From the NCBI RefSeq assembly GCF_015477765.1, contig NZ_JADLQQ010000017.1, positions 62,001 to 126,000 on the forward strand: a stretch of 64,000 nucleotides of DNA, given 5' to 3'. This stretch comes from Nocardia transvalensis. Lineage in GTDB: Bacteria; Actinomycetota; Actinomycetes; Mycobacteriales; Mycobacteriaceae. The notes beneath the pieces are model-generated. The model was given only the letters and a program-made list of their open reading frames with translations. It searched no databases and was not told the DNA's origin. The position numbers were made by a program, and so were the translations under genes. Positions 10,773 through 18,928 of the stretch are shown one piece after another. How positions within the stretch are numbered: the stretch's first letter is position 1; each line of letters begins with the position of its first letter.

Positions 10773-11513
10773 GTGAGTGACGTCCTGCAGCCCCTGGTCG
10801 ACCTGCCCGGTGTGCGTGACGCGGCCGATCGTGCCCGCGATGCGCTGGCCGAGGTGCATATGCACAAGGCCAATCGCCGGGGCTGGCCGACCACCGCCGC
10901 CGAGGCGGCCGTGCGGGCGGCGCGGTCGTCGGCGGCCATCGACGGCGGCAGCACCGAACTGCCCATCGACGGTCGGCAGGCGGACCCCATCCTGACGGGC
11001 GCGCTGCGGGTCGGGCAGGCCCTGGACGGCGATGCCCTGCGCAATCTGGTCGGCGTCTGGCAGCGCGCGCCGCTGCAGGCACTCGCTCGGCTGCACCTGC
11101 TGGCCGCCGCCGATCTGGCCGACGAACAACAGCTGGGGCGTCCCCGGAACACGCCCGGTATCGCCGAACGGCTGGATCTCCTCGCGCAGACCGCGCTGAC
11201 CTCGACCGCGCCGGCACCGGTCGTGGCGGCCGTGGTGCACGGAGAACTGTTGGCGCTGCAACCCTTCGGCACCGCCGACGGCATCGTGGCCCGGGCCGCC
11301 TCGCGGCTGGTTGCGGTGTCCAGCGGTCTCGACCCCCACAGTCTGGGTGTGCCCGAGGTGTTCTGGCTGCGCCGTCGGCAGGCTTATCTGGATGCCGCCG
11401 CCGGATTCGGCACCGGGACGCCGGAGGGCGTCGGCGGCTGGGTCATCCTCTGCTGCGGAGCCCTGGAAGACGGTGCGCGCGAGGCCCGTTCGATCGCCGA
11501 CGCGGCTGTGTAA
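10773..11513 (+). CDS. Rv3662c-like protein with a degenerate Fic fold
   Basis: Homologue by position and length (246 residues) of M. tuberculosis Rv3662c, function unknown. Around residues 150-190 the sequence follows the Fic-domain core: a helix, then QPFGTADGIVAR (163-174), then a helix ending GLDP. In active Fic AMP-transferases this motif is HPFxxGNGRxxR. The catalytic His is Gln here and the Asn/Gly/Arg set is broken. SSAAIDGG (52-59) resembles the Fic inhibitory motif SSxIEG with Asp for Glu. I infer an inactive or repurposed Fic protein. The start chosen is GTG 10773; longer starts cross the palindromic element. Confidence 0.75.
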   Translation: MSDVLQPLVDLPGVRDAADRARDALAEVHMHKANRRGWPTTAAEAAVRAARSSAAIDGGSTELPIDGRQADPILTGALRVGQALDGDALRNLVGVWQRAPLQALARLHLLAAADLADEQQLGRPRNTPGIAERLDLLAQTALTSTAPAPVVAAVVHGELLALQPFGTADGIVARAASRLVAVSSGLDPHSLGVPEVFWLRRRQAYLDAAAGFGTGTPEGVGGWVILCCGALEDGAREARSIADAAV

Positions 11514-12096
11514 TTGGCGCCGCCTCCGGCGTCGCGGATTCGCGGCCCCTGAGGCTCGCTTCTTCCCTCCTCCGCTCCTCCGCTTCGCTCCCCCGCTCCG
11601 TCAGTCCAGAAACGAGCCGGGCCGCGAATCCCGAAGGTGCCGGACCAAGGTGCCCATACACATCAATGCGGGCGGCGTAGTCGTTGAACGACCTCACCGC
11701 CCGCTAGCACGGACCACCCGGTTACCAAGCGTGCTGTTCGGGTTGTGTTCTGCGGCCTCGGCGATTCGCCGGACTCCGACGGTTCATCCCCGCAACCTGT
11801 GCGAGGCCATCGCCGTCGCAGGCCCGGTACTCGCAGGCCCACAACGCTGCTGCCCTTGTCGCGGCGCGCTCCGCGTGGGTGCCTGGCGTCCGTGCTGGGA
11901 AGGGTGGGATGGGAGATCGGACCTTCTCTTCCGGCCTCGATCTTGGCCTTCCGTCCTTCCCTGCGTCCATTGTTACTCTGTGAGCCCACCCACATCAAGA
12001 GCTGGGGAAACATTCAATTACTCGGCGTGTCGACCGGCGTTTCGTGGTGTCCTTGATAGTTGGGTGCAATGACCGAAACCGCCGCGGCCGACCGTC
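11514..12096. other. intergenic region with a long hairpin
   Basis: 583 bases between the Fic-like gene and the HAD hydrolase, which converge. Open frames here show shadow-like composition and no recognisable domain. The only clear structure is the bulged 19-bp inverted repeat at 11536-11631. Confidence 0.5.
11536..11631. repeat. long bulged inverted repeat
   Basis: Left arm GGATTCGCGGCCC plus GGCTCG (11536-11558, five-base bulge) pairs with CGAGCCGGGCCGCGAATCC (11613-11631). The 54-base loop is pyrimidine-rich on the plus strand. It could be a structured 3' end for the Fic-like gene, which stops 22 bases upstream, or a remnant mobile element. Confidence 0.6.
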
Positions 12097-12909
12097 TCAG
12101 CGTCGGCGGCGCAACAGGCGATAGCTGATCGCCCCGGCCACCACGGCGCTCAATCCGACCACCGCCGTCGCGGCCACGGTCGTCGACGAGGGCGCCGGAA
12201 TCCGCGCCCACAGCGACACCGGATTCGAGAAGGTCAGCACCGGCCATCCGCGGGTGACGGCCTCCCGGCGCAGCCCTCGATCCGGATTCACCGCCGTCGG
12301 ATGACCCACCGCGGACAGCATCGGCAAATCGGTGATCGAATCGGAATAGGCGTAGCAGTGCGCCAGGTCGTAGCCCTCGGTGGCGGCCAGGCGCCGCATC
12401 GCCTCCACCTTGCCCTCGCCGTAGCAGTAGAACTCGACTTCGCCTGTGTACCTACCGTTTTCGACGACCATTCGGGTGGCCGCGGTATGGGTGGCGCCCA
12501 GCGCGGCGGCGATCGGCCCGACCATCTCCTCGCCCGAGGCCGAGACGATCACCACGTCGTGGCCGCGGATCTTGTGGTCGGCGATCAGGTCGGCCGCCTC
12601 GGCGTAGATCAGCGGTTCCACCAGCTCGTGCAGGGTCTCGGCGACGATCGCCTTCACCTGGTTGACATCCCAGCCGGCGCACATTTTCGTCAGGTGCTCG
12701 CGCATCCGTTCCATCTGGTCGTGGTCGGCGCCCGACAGCAGGAACAGGAAGTGGGCGTAGCTGCTCTCCAGGACGGTCCGGCGGTTGAGCAGGCCCTGAT
12801 CGAAGAACGGTTTGCTGAACACGAAGGCGCTCGACTTGGCGATGACCGTCTTGTCCAGGTCGAAGAAGGCGGCGATGCGCCCGCCCGGCGGCCTCGTCTG
12901 GGTATTCAT
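12097..12909 (-). CDS. HAD-superfamily hydrolase, subfamily IB (SerB-like)
   Basis: Phosphatase of the HAD-IB/PSPase-like family, homologous to M. tuberculosis Rv3661. From the ATG at 12909 the protein has 270 residues. Motif I is DLDKT (17-21), motif II is VIVSASGEEM, and motif IV is YSDSITDLPML. A hydrophobic C-terminal segment (TTVAATAVVGLSAVVAGAIS) followed by basic residues suggests a membrane tail anchor. A GTG at 13125 would add 72 low-complexity residues but overlaps the 6C sRNA promoter region, so I prefer the shorter form. The substrate is unknown. Confidence 0.88.
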   Translation of the reverse strand: MNTQTRPPGGRIAAFFDLDKTVIAKSSAFVFSKPFFDQGLLNRRTVLESSYAHFLFLLSGADHDQMERMREHLTKMCAGWDVNQVKAIVAETLHELVEPLIYAEAADLIADHKIRGHDVVIVSASGEEMVGPIAAALGATHTAATRMVVENGRYTGEVEFYCYGEGKVEAMRRLAATEGYDLAHCYAYSDSITDLPMLSAVGHPTAVNPDRGLRREAVTRGWPVLTFSNPVSLWARIPAPSSTTVAATAVVGLSAVVAGAISYRLLRRRR

Positions 12910-13085
12910 TCGGTTCGTTCCATCCCCCGCGGTTGTCTGGTCGCCCTCGGCCGTCACGCGGTCCAGGATAGGGAGCTCGGCCGCCGTCGAGGCGGTCAGG
13001 TTCCCGACCGGATAGGGGTGTGCGCCACCGGAGTTTGCCGCCGTGACGCCGGGTTCGACGGCGGAAACTTCCTCGGCCGGTGGAC

Positions 13086-13116
13086 TTGCGTTTCGGCCGG
13101 GGCGTGGGTGTAGTAT
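13086..13116 (+). promoter_or_regulatory. putative promoter of the 6C sRNA
   Basis: A TAGTAT hexamer at 13111-13116 lies about seven bases before the predicted RNA start. A TTGCGT hexamer at 13086-13091 has 19-base spacing, slightly long for a housekeeping promoter. Confidence 0.45.
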
Positions 13117-13121
13117 TGCTG

Positions 13122-13216
13122 GCACCTGGACATGGTCCAGGCGCGTTCAGCCCGACCCCCCGGGGCTGAACCCCGACGGCCCCAGCCTCCTCCCCCCCCG
13201 GCTGGGGCCGTCCTCT
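13122..13216 (+). ncRNA. 6C small RNA
   Basis: Actinobacterial 6C sRNA (B11 in mycobacteria). Two adjacent hairpins carry cytosine runs in their loops: GTTCAGCCC/GGGCTGAAC at 13145-13171 with a C6 loop, and a 13-bp stem at 13175-13212 whose loop holds eight Cs. The second hairpin doubles as a terminator. A smaller palindrome CCTGGAC-ATG-GTCCAGG is at 13125-13141. The gene lies between the HAD hydrolase and ssd, as B11 does between Rv3661 and Rv3660c. In mycobacteria 6C acts through its C-rich loops on G-rich sites near ribosome-binding sites. Exact ends are estimated. Confidence 0.85.
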
Positions 13217-13354
13217 ATCTTCGGGACTTTTCCCGGCTTACCGTCTGGCAGTAGCTGTTACGCGGGGTTCTGTTCCGGCTCACATCCCCGTAGTTATCCA
13301 CATTCGGCCGCCGTCCCCTGTTGCCGCTCGGCGATTCGGGCGACGCTGACCTGC

Positions 13355-14440
13355 ATGAATTCCGTTGCAGCGCCCCAATCGCCCGCCCTGGTGGTGGTCT
13401 CCGACCATCGGCTGTGCGACGAGGTCCGTCGAATCGCGGCCGCGGCCGACCGGCAGCTCGACGAACGGCCGATGCCGGTCGGCCGTCATGCCTGGCTCGA
13501 GGCGGATGTGGTGATCCTCGACACATCCGGTGCGCGTGCGTGCACGGACGCCGGCTATCCCCGGCGATCCGGCACGGTTCTGGTCACCGCGGGCGAACCG
13601 GGCCTGCCCGACTGGCAGGCTGCCGCCACCGTGGGCAGCGAGCGGGTCGTCTCCCTACCGGCGGCAGCGGACCTGCTGATCGAGGCATTCGCCGACCGGC
13701 CTCGATGCCGATCCGGGGATGGTGCGGTGGTCACCGTCGTCGGCGCGGGCGGCGGCGCGGGCGCCTCGGTTCTCGCCGCGGCGACGGCCCTCACCTCCGC
13801 CGTCGGGCGATTCCGTCCCGACACGCTGCTGGTCGACGGCGATCCGGCGGGTGGTGGGCTCGACCTGCTGCTCGGCATCGAATCGGTGGCCGGGCTGCGG
13901 TGGCCCGACCTGGCGCTCGAGGACGGCCGGGTCGCGGCCGAGGCACTGCACCGGGCGCTGCCGACGGCGGCGCCCGGATTGAGCGTGCTGGCCTGCGGAC
14001 GGACGGCCGACGCCGTCCCCGACGAGATCGGCCCGGCCGCCGTGCGCGCCGTGGTGGAGGCGGGCCGTTCCGCCGGCGACCTGGTGGTCTGCGACGTATC
14101 CGGCCAACGTGGTCCCCACGTGGACCAGATGCTCGATGCCGCCGACCTCGTCGTCCTGGTGGTGCCCGCCCGCCTGCGCGCGGTGGCCGCCGCCCGTACC
14201 GTCACCGCCTACCTACGCACCCGAAACCCCAACCAGGCCTTGATCGTTCGAGGCCCCGCTCCCGGCGGCCTCTGCGGCTCGGAGATCGCCGACGCTCTCG
14301 GCCTACCCCTGCTGGCCGCGATCCGCCCCCAATCCGGCCTGGCAGCACACCTCGAACGCGGCGGTCTGACCACCCCTCGCGGCCCACTACGCACGGCCGC
14401 GGAATGCATCCTCACCGTCGTCTCGGACGCAGACCGATGA
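13355..14440 (+). CDS. ssd: septum site-determining protein Ssd (CpaE/MinD-like)
   Basis: Member of the actinobacterial CpaE/MinD-like family linked to the Tad secretion genes, M. tuberculosis Rv3660c. The 361-residue protein has an N-terminal receiver-like region (about 1-115) and a P-loop-like domain. The deviant Walker A reads VVGAGGGAGASVL (129-140) and lacks the usual Lys residues, so ATP binding may be weak or absent. LLVDGDPAGGGLDLLLG corresponds to the A-prime motif. The start is ATG 13355. Known roles of the family are pilus localisation and septum control; which applies here is not visible. Confidence 0.85.
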   Translation: MNSVAAPQSPALVVVSDHRLCDEVRRIAAAADRQLDERPMPVGRHAWLEADVVILDTSGARACTDAGYPRRSGTVLVTAGEPGLPDWQAAATVGSERVVSLPAAADLLIEAFADRPRCRSGDGAVVTVVGAGGGAGASVLAAATALTSAVGRFRPDTLLVDGDPAGGGLDLLLGIESVAGLRWPDLALEDGRVAAEALHRALPTAAPGLSVLACGRTADAVPDEIGPAAVRAVVEAGRSAGDLVVCDVSGQRGPHVDQMLDAADLVVLVVPARLRAVAAARTVTAYLRTRNPNQALIVRGPAPGGLCGSEIADALGLPLLAAIRPQSGLAAHLERGGLTTPRGPLRTAAECILTVVSDADR

Positions 14441-14723
14441 ACCGCCCCACGACCAGCGGCCCTATTCCGATGACATGTGTTGTAGCGGAACGGGTTCGGC
14501 ACGAAAGAAGGCTTGGGCGTGCCGCCGGGCGCTGTCACGGGCCGGGTGCCGGTAGGGCACCGGGATATCCGAGGAGAGCTTGGATGCGAGGACGGTCGAG
14601 CGCAGAAGTCGACTGTCGGCCCCTGGCTTGTGCTGTGGCGGAGCAGTTTCGGTATCCGAGCGGGCTTGGACGGGGAGCTGCGATGTGTCAGGGGGCGTTG
14701 ACCGCCGGGCGTGGGGGCGGGCG

Positions 14724-15911
14724 ATGAGTGGCTTTGTGAACGACGAGTTGTTGGATCGGGTCCGGGAGCGGTTGGCGGCGGAAAACGGTGAGCCGGATCC
14801 GGTTCGGGTGGCGGCCGCGATTCGGGCCGAGGCGGGCGGGGTGCTCGGGGATACCGATCTGCTACGTGCGCTGCGGGTATTGCAGACCGAGATGACCGGT
14901 GCCGGGGTGTTGGAAACGCTGCTGCACGATCCGCGGGTGTCCGACGTGCTGGTGACCGGGCCGGATGCCGTCTGGGTCGATCGCGGGTACGGGCTGCAAC
15001 GGACGCCGGTCACCTTTCCGGACGAGGCGGCCGTGCGTCGGCTGGCGCAGCGGCTGGCATTGGCGGCCGGGCGACGACTCGACGATGCACAACCCTGGGT
15101 GGACGGTCGGCTCCCGGAAATCGAAGGGCTGGTGGGTGATTCATTCGGCGTGCGGTTGCACGCCGTGCTGGCGCCGATCGCGCACGGCGGCACGTGCCTG
15201 TCGTTGCGGGTGCTGCGCCCGGCCAGTCAAGACCTGGATGCACTCGCCCGGAGCGGATCGGTGCCGCCGGACGCGAAAAGATTGCTGGAACGCATGATTC
15301 GCGCTCGGCTGGCCTTTCTGGTCGTAGGCGGAACCGGCGCGGGCAAGACCACACTGCTGTCCGGTCTGCTCGCGAAGGTCGATGCGGACGAACGCATCGT
15401 CTGCGTCGAGGACGCGGCCGAACTGGCTCCGCCCCACCCCCATGTGGTGCGCCTGGTGGCGCGCACGCCGAATGTGGAGGGCGTCGGCGCGGTCACCGTC
15501 CGTGACCTCGTCCGCCAGGCCCTGCGCATGCGCCCGGACCGGATAGTCATCGGTGAGGTCCGGGGCGCGGAAGTGGTCGATCTGCTCACCGCCCTGAACA
15601 CCGGCCACGACGGCGGCGCCGGAACCGTCCACGCCAACTCACCCCGCGAGGTGCCTGCCCGCCTGGAAGCCCTTGCGGCCCTGGGCGGTATGGGCCGCAC
15701 GGCCCTGCACAGTCAGCTCGCCGCGGCCGTCCAGGTGGTCCTGCACGTCCACCGCCGCCCCGACGGCACCCGCACCCTGAACGAGATCGGCGTCGTGGTC
15801 CGCGCCCCCGATGGCCAGGTCCACATAGACCCCGCATGGCGCAACGACGCAACCCCCACGCCTGCTGCCCCCACCCTCCACCGCCTCCTCGACGAACGGC
15901 TTCCCCGATGA
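14724..15911 (+). CDS. tadA: TadA/CpaF family secretion ATPase
   Basis: Hexameric motor ATPase of the Tad/Flp pilus (type II/IV secretion family), homologue of Rv3659c. The 395-residue protein has Walker A GGTGAGKTT (202-210), the Asp-box IVCVEDAAEL, Walker B-like RPDRIVIGEVRGAEV and the His-box TGHDGGAGTVHANS. The start is ATG 14724; the frame is open further upstream but without family similarity. About 280 bases of apparently non-coding sequence separate it from ssd. Confidence 0.93.
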   Translation: MSGFVNDELLDRVRERLAAENGEPDPVRVAAAIRAEAGGVLGDTDLLRALRVLQTEMTGAGVLETLLHDPRVSDVLVTGPDAVWVDRGYGLQRTPVTFPDEAAVRRLAQRLALAAGRRLDDAQPWVDGRLPEIEGLVGDSFGVRLHAVLAPIAHGGTCLSLRVLRPASQDLDALARSGSVPPDAKRLLERMIRARLAFLVVGGTGAGKTTLLSGLLAKVDADERIVCVEDAAELAPPHPHVVRLVARTPNVEGVGAVTVRDLVRQALRMRPDRIVIGEVRGAEVVDLLTALNTGHDGGAGTVHANSPREVPARLEALAALGGMGRTALHSQLAAAVQVVLHVHRRPDGTRTLNEIGVVVRAPDGQVHIDPAWRNDATPTPAAPTLHRLLDERLPR

Positions 15912-16134
15912 CCTCAGCCACTTGTGTTCCCACCGACACCCGATCGGTCGGCGACCCTCAGCTCGGTCCGCCCACCACGCGCGATAAGCCGATGCTCACG
16001 CCTGACAGCGTCTGCCCGGTGCCTCTCTGGGCGCCGTTCCTCCCGACAGACCGACATCTGCATCCTGTCCGTCCCAGCGGATACGACTGCTCTCTCGGAA
16101 CGCCCTATCCCGCAGGCATATTCGAGGTGGCAGG

Positions 16135-16926
16135 ATGAGCGCCGCCGTTGCCTGTGCTGCGGTTGCCGTGCTGATGTGGCCGCGCGGTGGGGCGGGCCGG
16201 AGGCTCGAGCGGTTGGTCGCGCGTGGTGGGTGGGGCGGTGGCGTTTCGCCGGACCGGTGGTGGTGGGTTCTGGTCGGAGTGGCCATCGTCGGGGCCGCGG
16301 TGCTCGGGGTGGGTGTGCTGATTGCGGCTGTCCTGGTCGCGGGGACTCTGGGTGTGCGGGTGCGGCAACTGCGGCGGGATCGTCGGCGCTGCACGGAATG
16401 TCGTGCCTTGGCCGGTGGGCTCGAGGTGGTGATCGGGGAACTGCGGGTCGGGGCTCATCCGAGCGCGGCCGCCGCGGCGGCCGCCGACGAGACCGACGGC
16501 GTGGCGGCACGCGCCTTCGCGGCCAGCGCCGCCCGCAGCAGGCTCGGCGGTTCGGCGGCGGAAGGGTTGCGAGTGCCCCGTTCGGTCGTGGCCGCCGAGT
16601 TGGGCCGCATCGCCGACGCCTGGCAGGTGGCCGAACAGCACGGCCTGGCCCTGGCCGATCTCCTCGATGCGGCCCGCTCAGACCTGCTGGCCCGCATGCG
16701 TTTCCGTGACCGCACGACCGCGGCCCTGGCCGGCCCCCGTGCGAGCGCGGCAGTGCTGGCCGGCCTACCCCTGCTCGGCATCACCCTCGGCCAACTGATG
16801 GGCGCCGCCCCGCTCTCGGTACTGCTGACCTCCGCCATCGGCACCGTCCTACTCCCCCTGGGCACCGCCCTCGCCTGCCTCGGCCTCCTATGGACCGACT
16901 CGATCACCCGAAAGGCACTGATATGA
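16135..16926 (+). CDS. tadB: type II secretion system F family protein (TadB)
   Basis: Inner-membrane platform protein of the Tad pilus, Rv3658c-like. The 263 residues contain hydrophobic helices at the N-terminus (about 2-14 and 42-66), a cytoplasmic T2SSF domain rich in Ala (about 75-200), and two C-terminal helices. The start is ATG 16135. A 223-base spacer with no visible gene separates it from tadA. Confidence 0.85.
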   Translation: MSAAVACAAVAVLMWPRGGAGRRLERLVARGGWGGGVSPDRWWWVLVGVAIVGAAVLGVGVLIAAVLVAGTLGVRVRQLRRDRRRCTECRALAGGLEVVIGELRVGAHPSAAAAAAADETDGVAARAFAASAARSRLGGSAAEGLRVPRSVVAAELGRIADAWQVAEQHGLALADLLDAARSDLLARMRFRDRTTAALAGPRASAAVLAGLPLLGITLGQLMGAAPLSVLLTSAIGTVLLPLGTALACLGLLWTDSITRKALI

Positions 16927-17023
16927 CCACCATCCGACCACCTTCCCCAGCCCCAACGCCCCTTCTCCGCGCCGCCGCGACCCCACAGACACGTCGGTGC
17001 GGCGGGGCTGAGGAGGGTTGGGG

Positions 17024-17620
17024 TTGAGCGCGTGGCAGATTGCGATGCTTCTGCTTGCGGGCGCCTTGTTGACGGTGCCGGGGCGTATGGGGCCGATCGG
17101 TCGATTGCAGGTTGTTCCCGGCGTGCGGCGCCATCCGCGGGTGCGGCGGGAGGACACCGGAACCGACCCTCTGGCAACGGCATCGGCGTTCGATCTACTG
17201 GCAGCCTGTTTGCGGGCGGGGTTACCCGTGGCGACGGCCGTGCGTGCGGTGGCATTCGCCGCCCCGGGGCCGCTCGGCTCCGCCTTGCGACGCGCGGCGG
17301 ACCTGCTCGCCCTGGGGGCCGACCCCGTCGCCGCCTGGCAGTGCGCCGCCGCCGACGCCGGTTCGGAGGAACTCCGAGCCTTGGCCCGGTTGATACGCCG
17401 TTCGGCGCGTTCCGGGGCCGCGCTCGCGGGCGGGGTCGCCGGGCTGGCCGATCAGTGCCGCGCCGCCGTGGAGGACACCTCCGCGGCCCGGGCCGAACGG
17501 GCCGGCGTTCTCATCGGTGGCCCACTCGGGCTGTGTTTCCTGCCCGCCTTCCTCTGTCTGGGCATCGTGCCGGTCGTCATCGGCCTGTCCGGTCGTCTAC
17601 TCGGCGGAGGGCTGCTGTGA
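17024..17620 (+). CDS. tadC: type II secretion system F family protein (TadC)
   Basis: Second platform protein of the Tad system, Rv3657c-like, about 198 residues. A TTG start at 17024 is chosen because AGGAGGG at 17011-17017 is correctly spaced; the TTG at 17018 abuts it. One N-terminal helix, a T2SSF domain (FDLLAACLRAGLPVATAVRA) and a C-terminal hydrophobic segment are visible. The protein is shorter than full TadC proteins, as in mycobacteria. Confidence 0.85.
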   Translation: MSAWQIAMLLLAGALLTVPGRMGPIGRLQVVPGVRRHPRVRREDTGTDPLATASAFDLLAACLRAGLPVATAVRAVAFAAPGPLGSALRRAADLLALGADPVAAWQCAAADAGSEELRALARLIRRSARSGAALAGGVAGLADQCRAAVEDTSAARAERAGVLIGGPLGLCFLPAFLCLGIVPVVIGLSGRLLGGGLL

Positions 17621-17677
17621 CCAGAGAACGTGATCGGCGTGGATCCGCCGCGCCGACGCAACAGAAAGGGGAGAGCG

Positions 17678-17890
17678 GTGCGGACGACGGTTCGATCGGC
17701 GCTGCTGCGGCTGCGCCACCGGCTGGGTCAGGTGGTCGAGTCCGACGACGGCATGAGTACGGCCGAATACGCCATCGGGACCATCGCGGCGGCGGCCTTC
17801 GGTGCGGTCCTGTACACGGTGGTGACCGGGGATTCGATTGTGAACGCCCTGACCAGCATCATCGACAAGGCGCTGAACACCTCCGTGTGA
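17678..17890 (+). CDS. Flp-type pilin, DUF4244 family
   Basis: Short pilin-like protein of 70 residues, Rv3656c-like. A basic N-terminal leader is followed by DDGMSTAEYAIGTIAAAAF, the Flp/type IV pilin signature in which processing would expose a mature N-terminus just before the hydrophobic helix and retain Glu at position +5. GTG 17678 is preceded by AAGGGGAG. It lies between tadC and the TadE-like gene, and its stop overlaps the next start. It is the likely major pilus subunit. Confidence 0.85.
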   Translation: MRTTVRSALLRLRHRLGQVVESDDGMSTAEYAIGTIAAAAFGAVLYTVVTGDSIVNALTSIIDKALNTSV

Positions 17891-18228
17891 GGCCCGGCGG
17901 CGACCGCGGAGCGGTGACCGTGGAGGCCGCCATCGCGCTCGCGGCCGTGGTCGCCACGGTGCTGTTGTGCCTGGGTGCGCTACTGGCGGCGTCGGTGCAG
18001 ATCCGCTGTATCGACGCCGCCCGTGAGGCCGCCCGGCTGGCCGCCCGCGGCGCCGACGCCGACGCAACGACCGCGGCACGCAAAGTGGCTCCGCGTGGCG
18101 CCGATATCACCGTGCGCACCGAGGGGGAGTGGGTGGTTGCCGTCGTCACGGCCCGAGCGCCGCTCCTGCCCTCGGTGGTCGTGCGCGCGGACGCGGTCGC
18201 CGCACTCGAACCGGGACCGGATCCATGA
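17887..18228 (+). CDS. TadE family type IV pilus minor pilin
   Basis: Pseudopilin-like protein of 113 residues, Rv3655c-like. The N-terminus RGAVTVEAAIALAAVVATVL has the TadE pattern: Glu followed by one long hydrophobic helix. The helix leads into IDAAREAARLAARG and a small soluble domain. GTG 17887 overlaps the pilin stop as GTGA and the end overlaps the following ATG as ATGA, so three small genes are translationally coupled. Confidence 0.85.
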   Translation: MRPGGDRGAVTVEAAIALAAVVATVLLCLGALLAASVQIRCIDAAREAARLAARGADADATTAARKVAPRGADITVRTEGEWVVAVVTARAPLLPSVVVRADAVAALEPGPDP

Positions 18229-18596
18229 CCGCCCGCTCTTGGCGTGCGGCCGACGGGGCCGCCACTGTCGCCGCATGCCTGGCCTTGACCGCACTGCTCG
18301 TGGTCACCGTGCTGATCGTTCAGCTCGGAGCGGTCGTGGCGGTCAGGCATCGCGCTCAGGCCGCCGCCGACCTGGGAGCGCTGGCCGCCGCGGGAGCCCT
18401 GGCCACCGGCGCCGAGACCGGCTGTGCCCGGGCCGACGAGATCGCGAAGCGCATGCGGGTCCGAGTGCGCGACTGTGCGGTCGAGGGCTGGGACGCGACG
18501 ATCACCGTCGAGGCGGGCGCCTCGCTCGGCCCCCTCGGTTCCCGAATGGTCCGAGCGGCGGCACGCGCGGGTCCCGTGGACGGCGAAGGCAACTAA
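18225..18596 (+). CDS. TadE-like protein linked to the helicase/secretion cluster (Rv3654c-like)
   Basis: 123-residue protein with an N-terminal DGAATVAACLALTALLVVTV helix. This replaces the Glu-containing TadE motif, so it may not be processed as a pilin. The segment RHRAQAAADLGALAAAGAL is typical of TadG/TadE-like proteins. ATG 18225 overlaps the preceding stop. It is the last gene of the tad operon. Confidence 0.83.
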   Translation: MTARSWRAADGAATVAACLALTALLVVTVLIVQLGAVVAVRHRAQAAADLGALAAAGALATGAETGCARADEIAKRMRVRVRDCAVEGWDATITVEAGASLGPLGSRMVRAAARAGPVDGEGN

Positions 18597-18928
18597 TTAA
18601 TACCGGACGGTCTGTGTTCAACAATGCGTGACTCGGGCCACAATCTGTCCGTGGATGTGGCCGAGATAGCCGAATCCCGCTGGCCGGAAATGCACCGTGA
18701 CTAATTGTTCAATTGATCTATGAAGTGTCATTGGAATTGACGGCGCAAGTCATGGCTAATCACGAGAGCAAAGCGTCAGTTAATATGAGCACATTCCTCT
18801 TTATTCATTCCGGGTGGTAGGGACGCGTGACTCGGCTCTCCCCTCGCCGCCTTCGTTCGCGGCCGGTTCGCGGTCGCGCCGGGCCTACCTGTAGGTAGCG
18901 AACCGGTCTCGTCATGATGACCTTGGTG
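18597..18928. other. AT-enriched intergenic region between convergent genes
   Basis: About 330 bases between the tad operon end and the helicase end. Positions 18680-18820 are markedly richer in A and T than the surroundings. No open frame or RNA gene is recognisable. A hairpin at 18863-18906 is listed separately. Confidence 0.5.
18863..18906 (-). terminator. probable helicase terminator hairpin
   Basis: Stem CCGGTTCGC (18863-18871) with GCGAACCGG (18898-18906), enclosing a second small palindrome CTACCTGTAGGTAG. It starts 23 bases beyond the helicase stop on the minus strand and could also act on plus-strand transcripts. Confidence 0.5.

Noticed and set aside
12910-13125. 72-residue N-terminal extension of the HAD hydrolase
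   Set aside because: It is low in recognisable structure and would begin beside the 6C sRNA start; the ATG at 12909 gives the family length.
13145-13212. Terminator of an unidentified upstream plus-strand gene
   Set aside because: No plus-strand gene ends here; the paired C-loop hairpins match the 6C sRNA.
14441-14723. Minus-strand coding fragment between ssd and tadA
   Set aside because: The frame runs on antisense into tadA with no recognisable domain.
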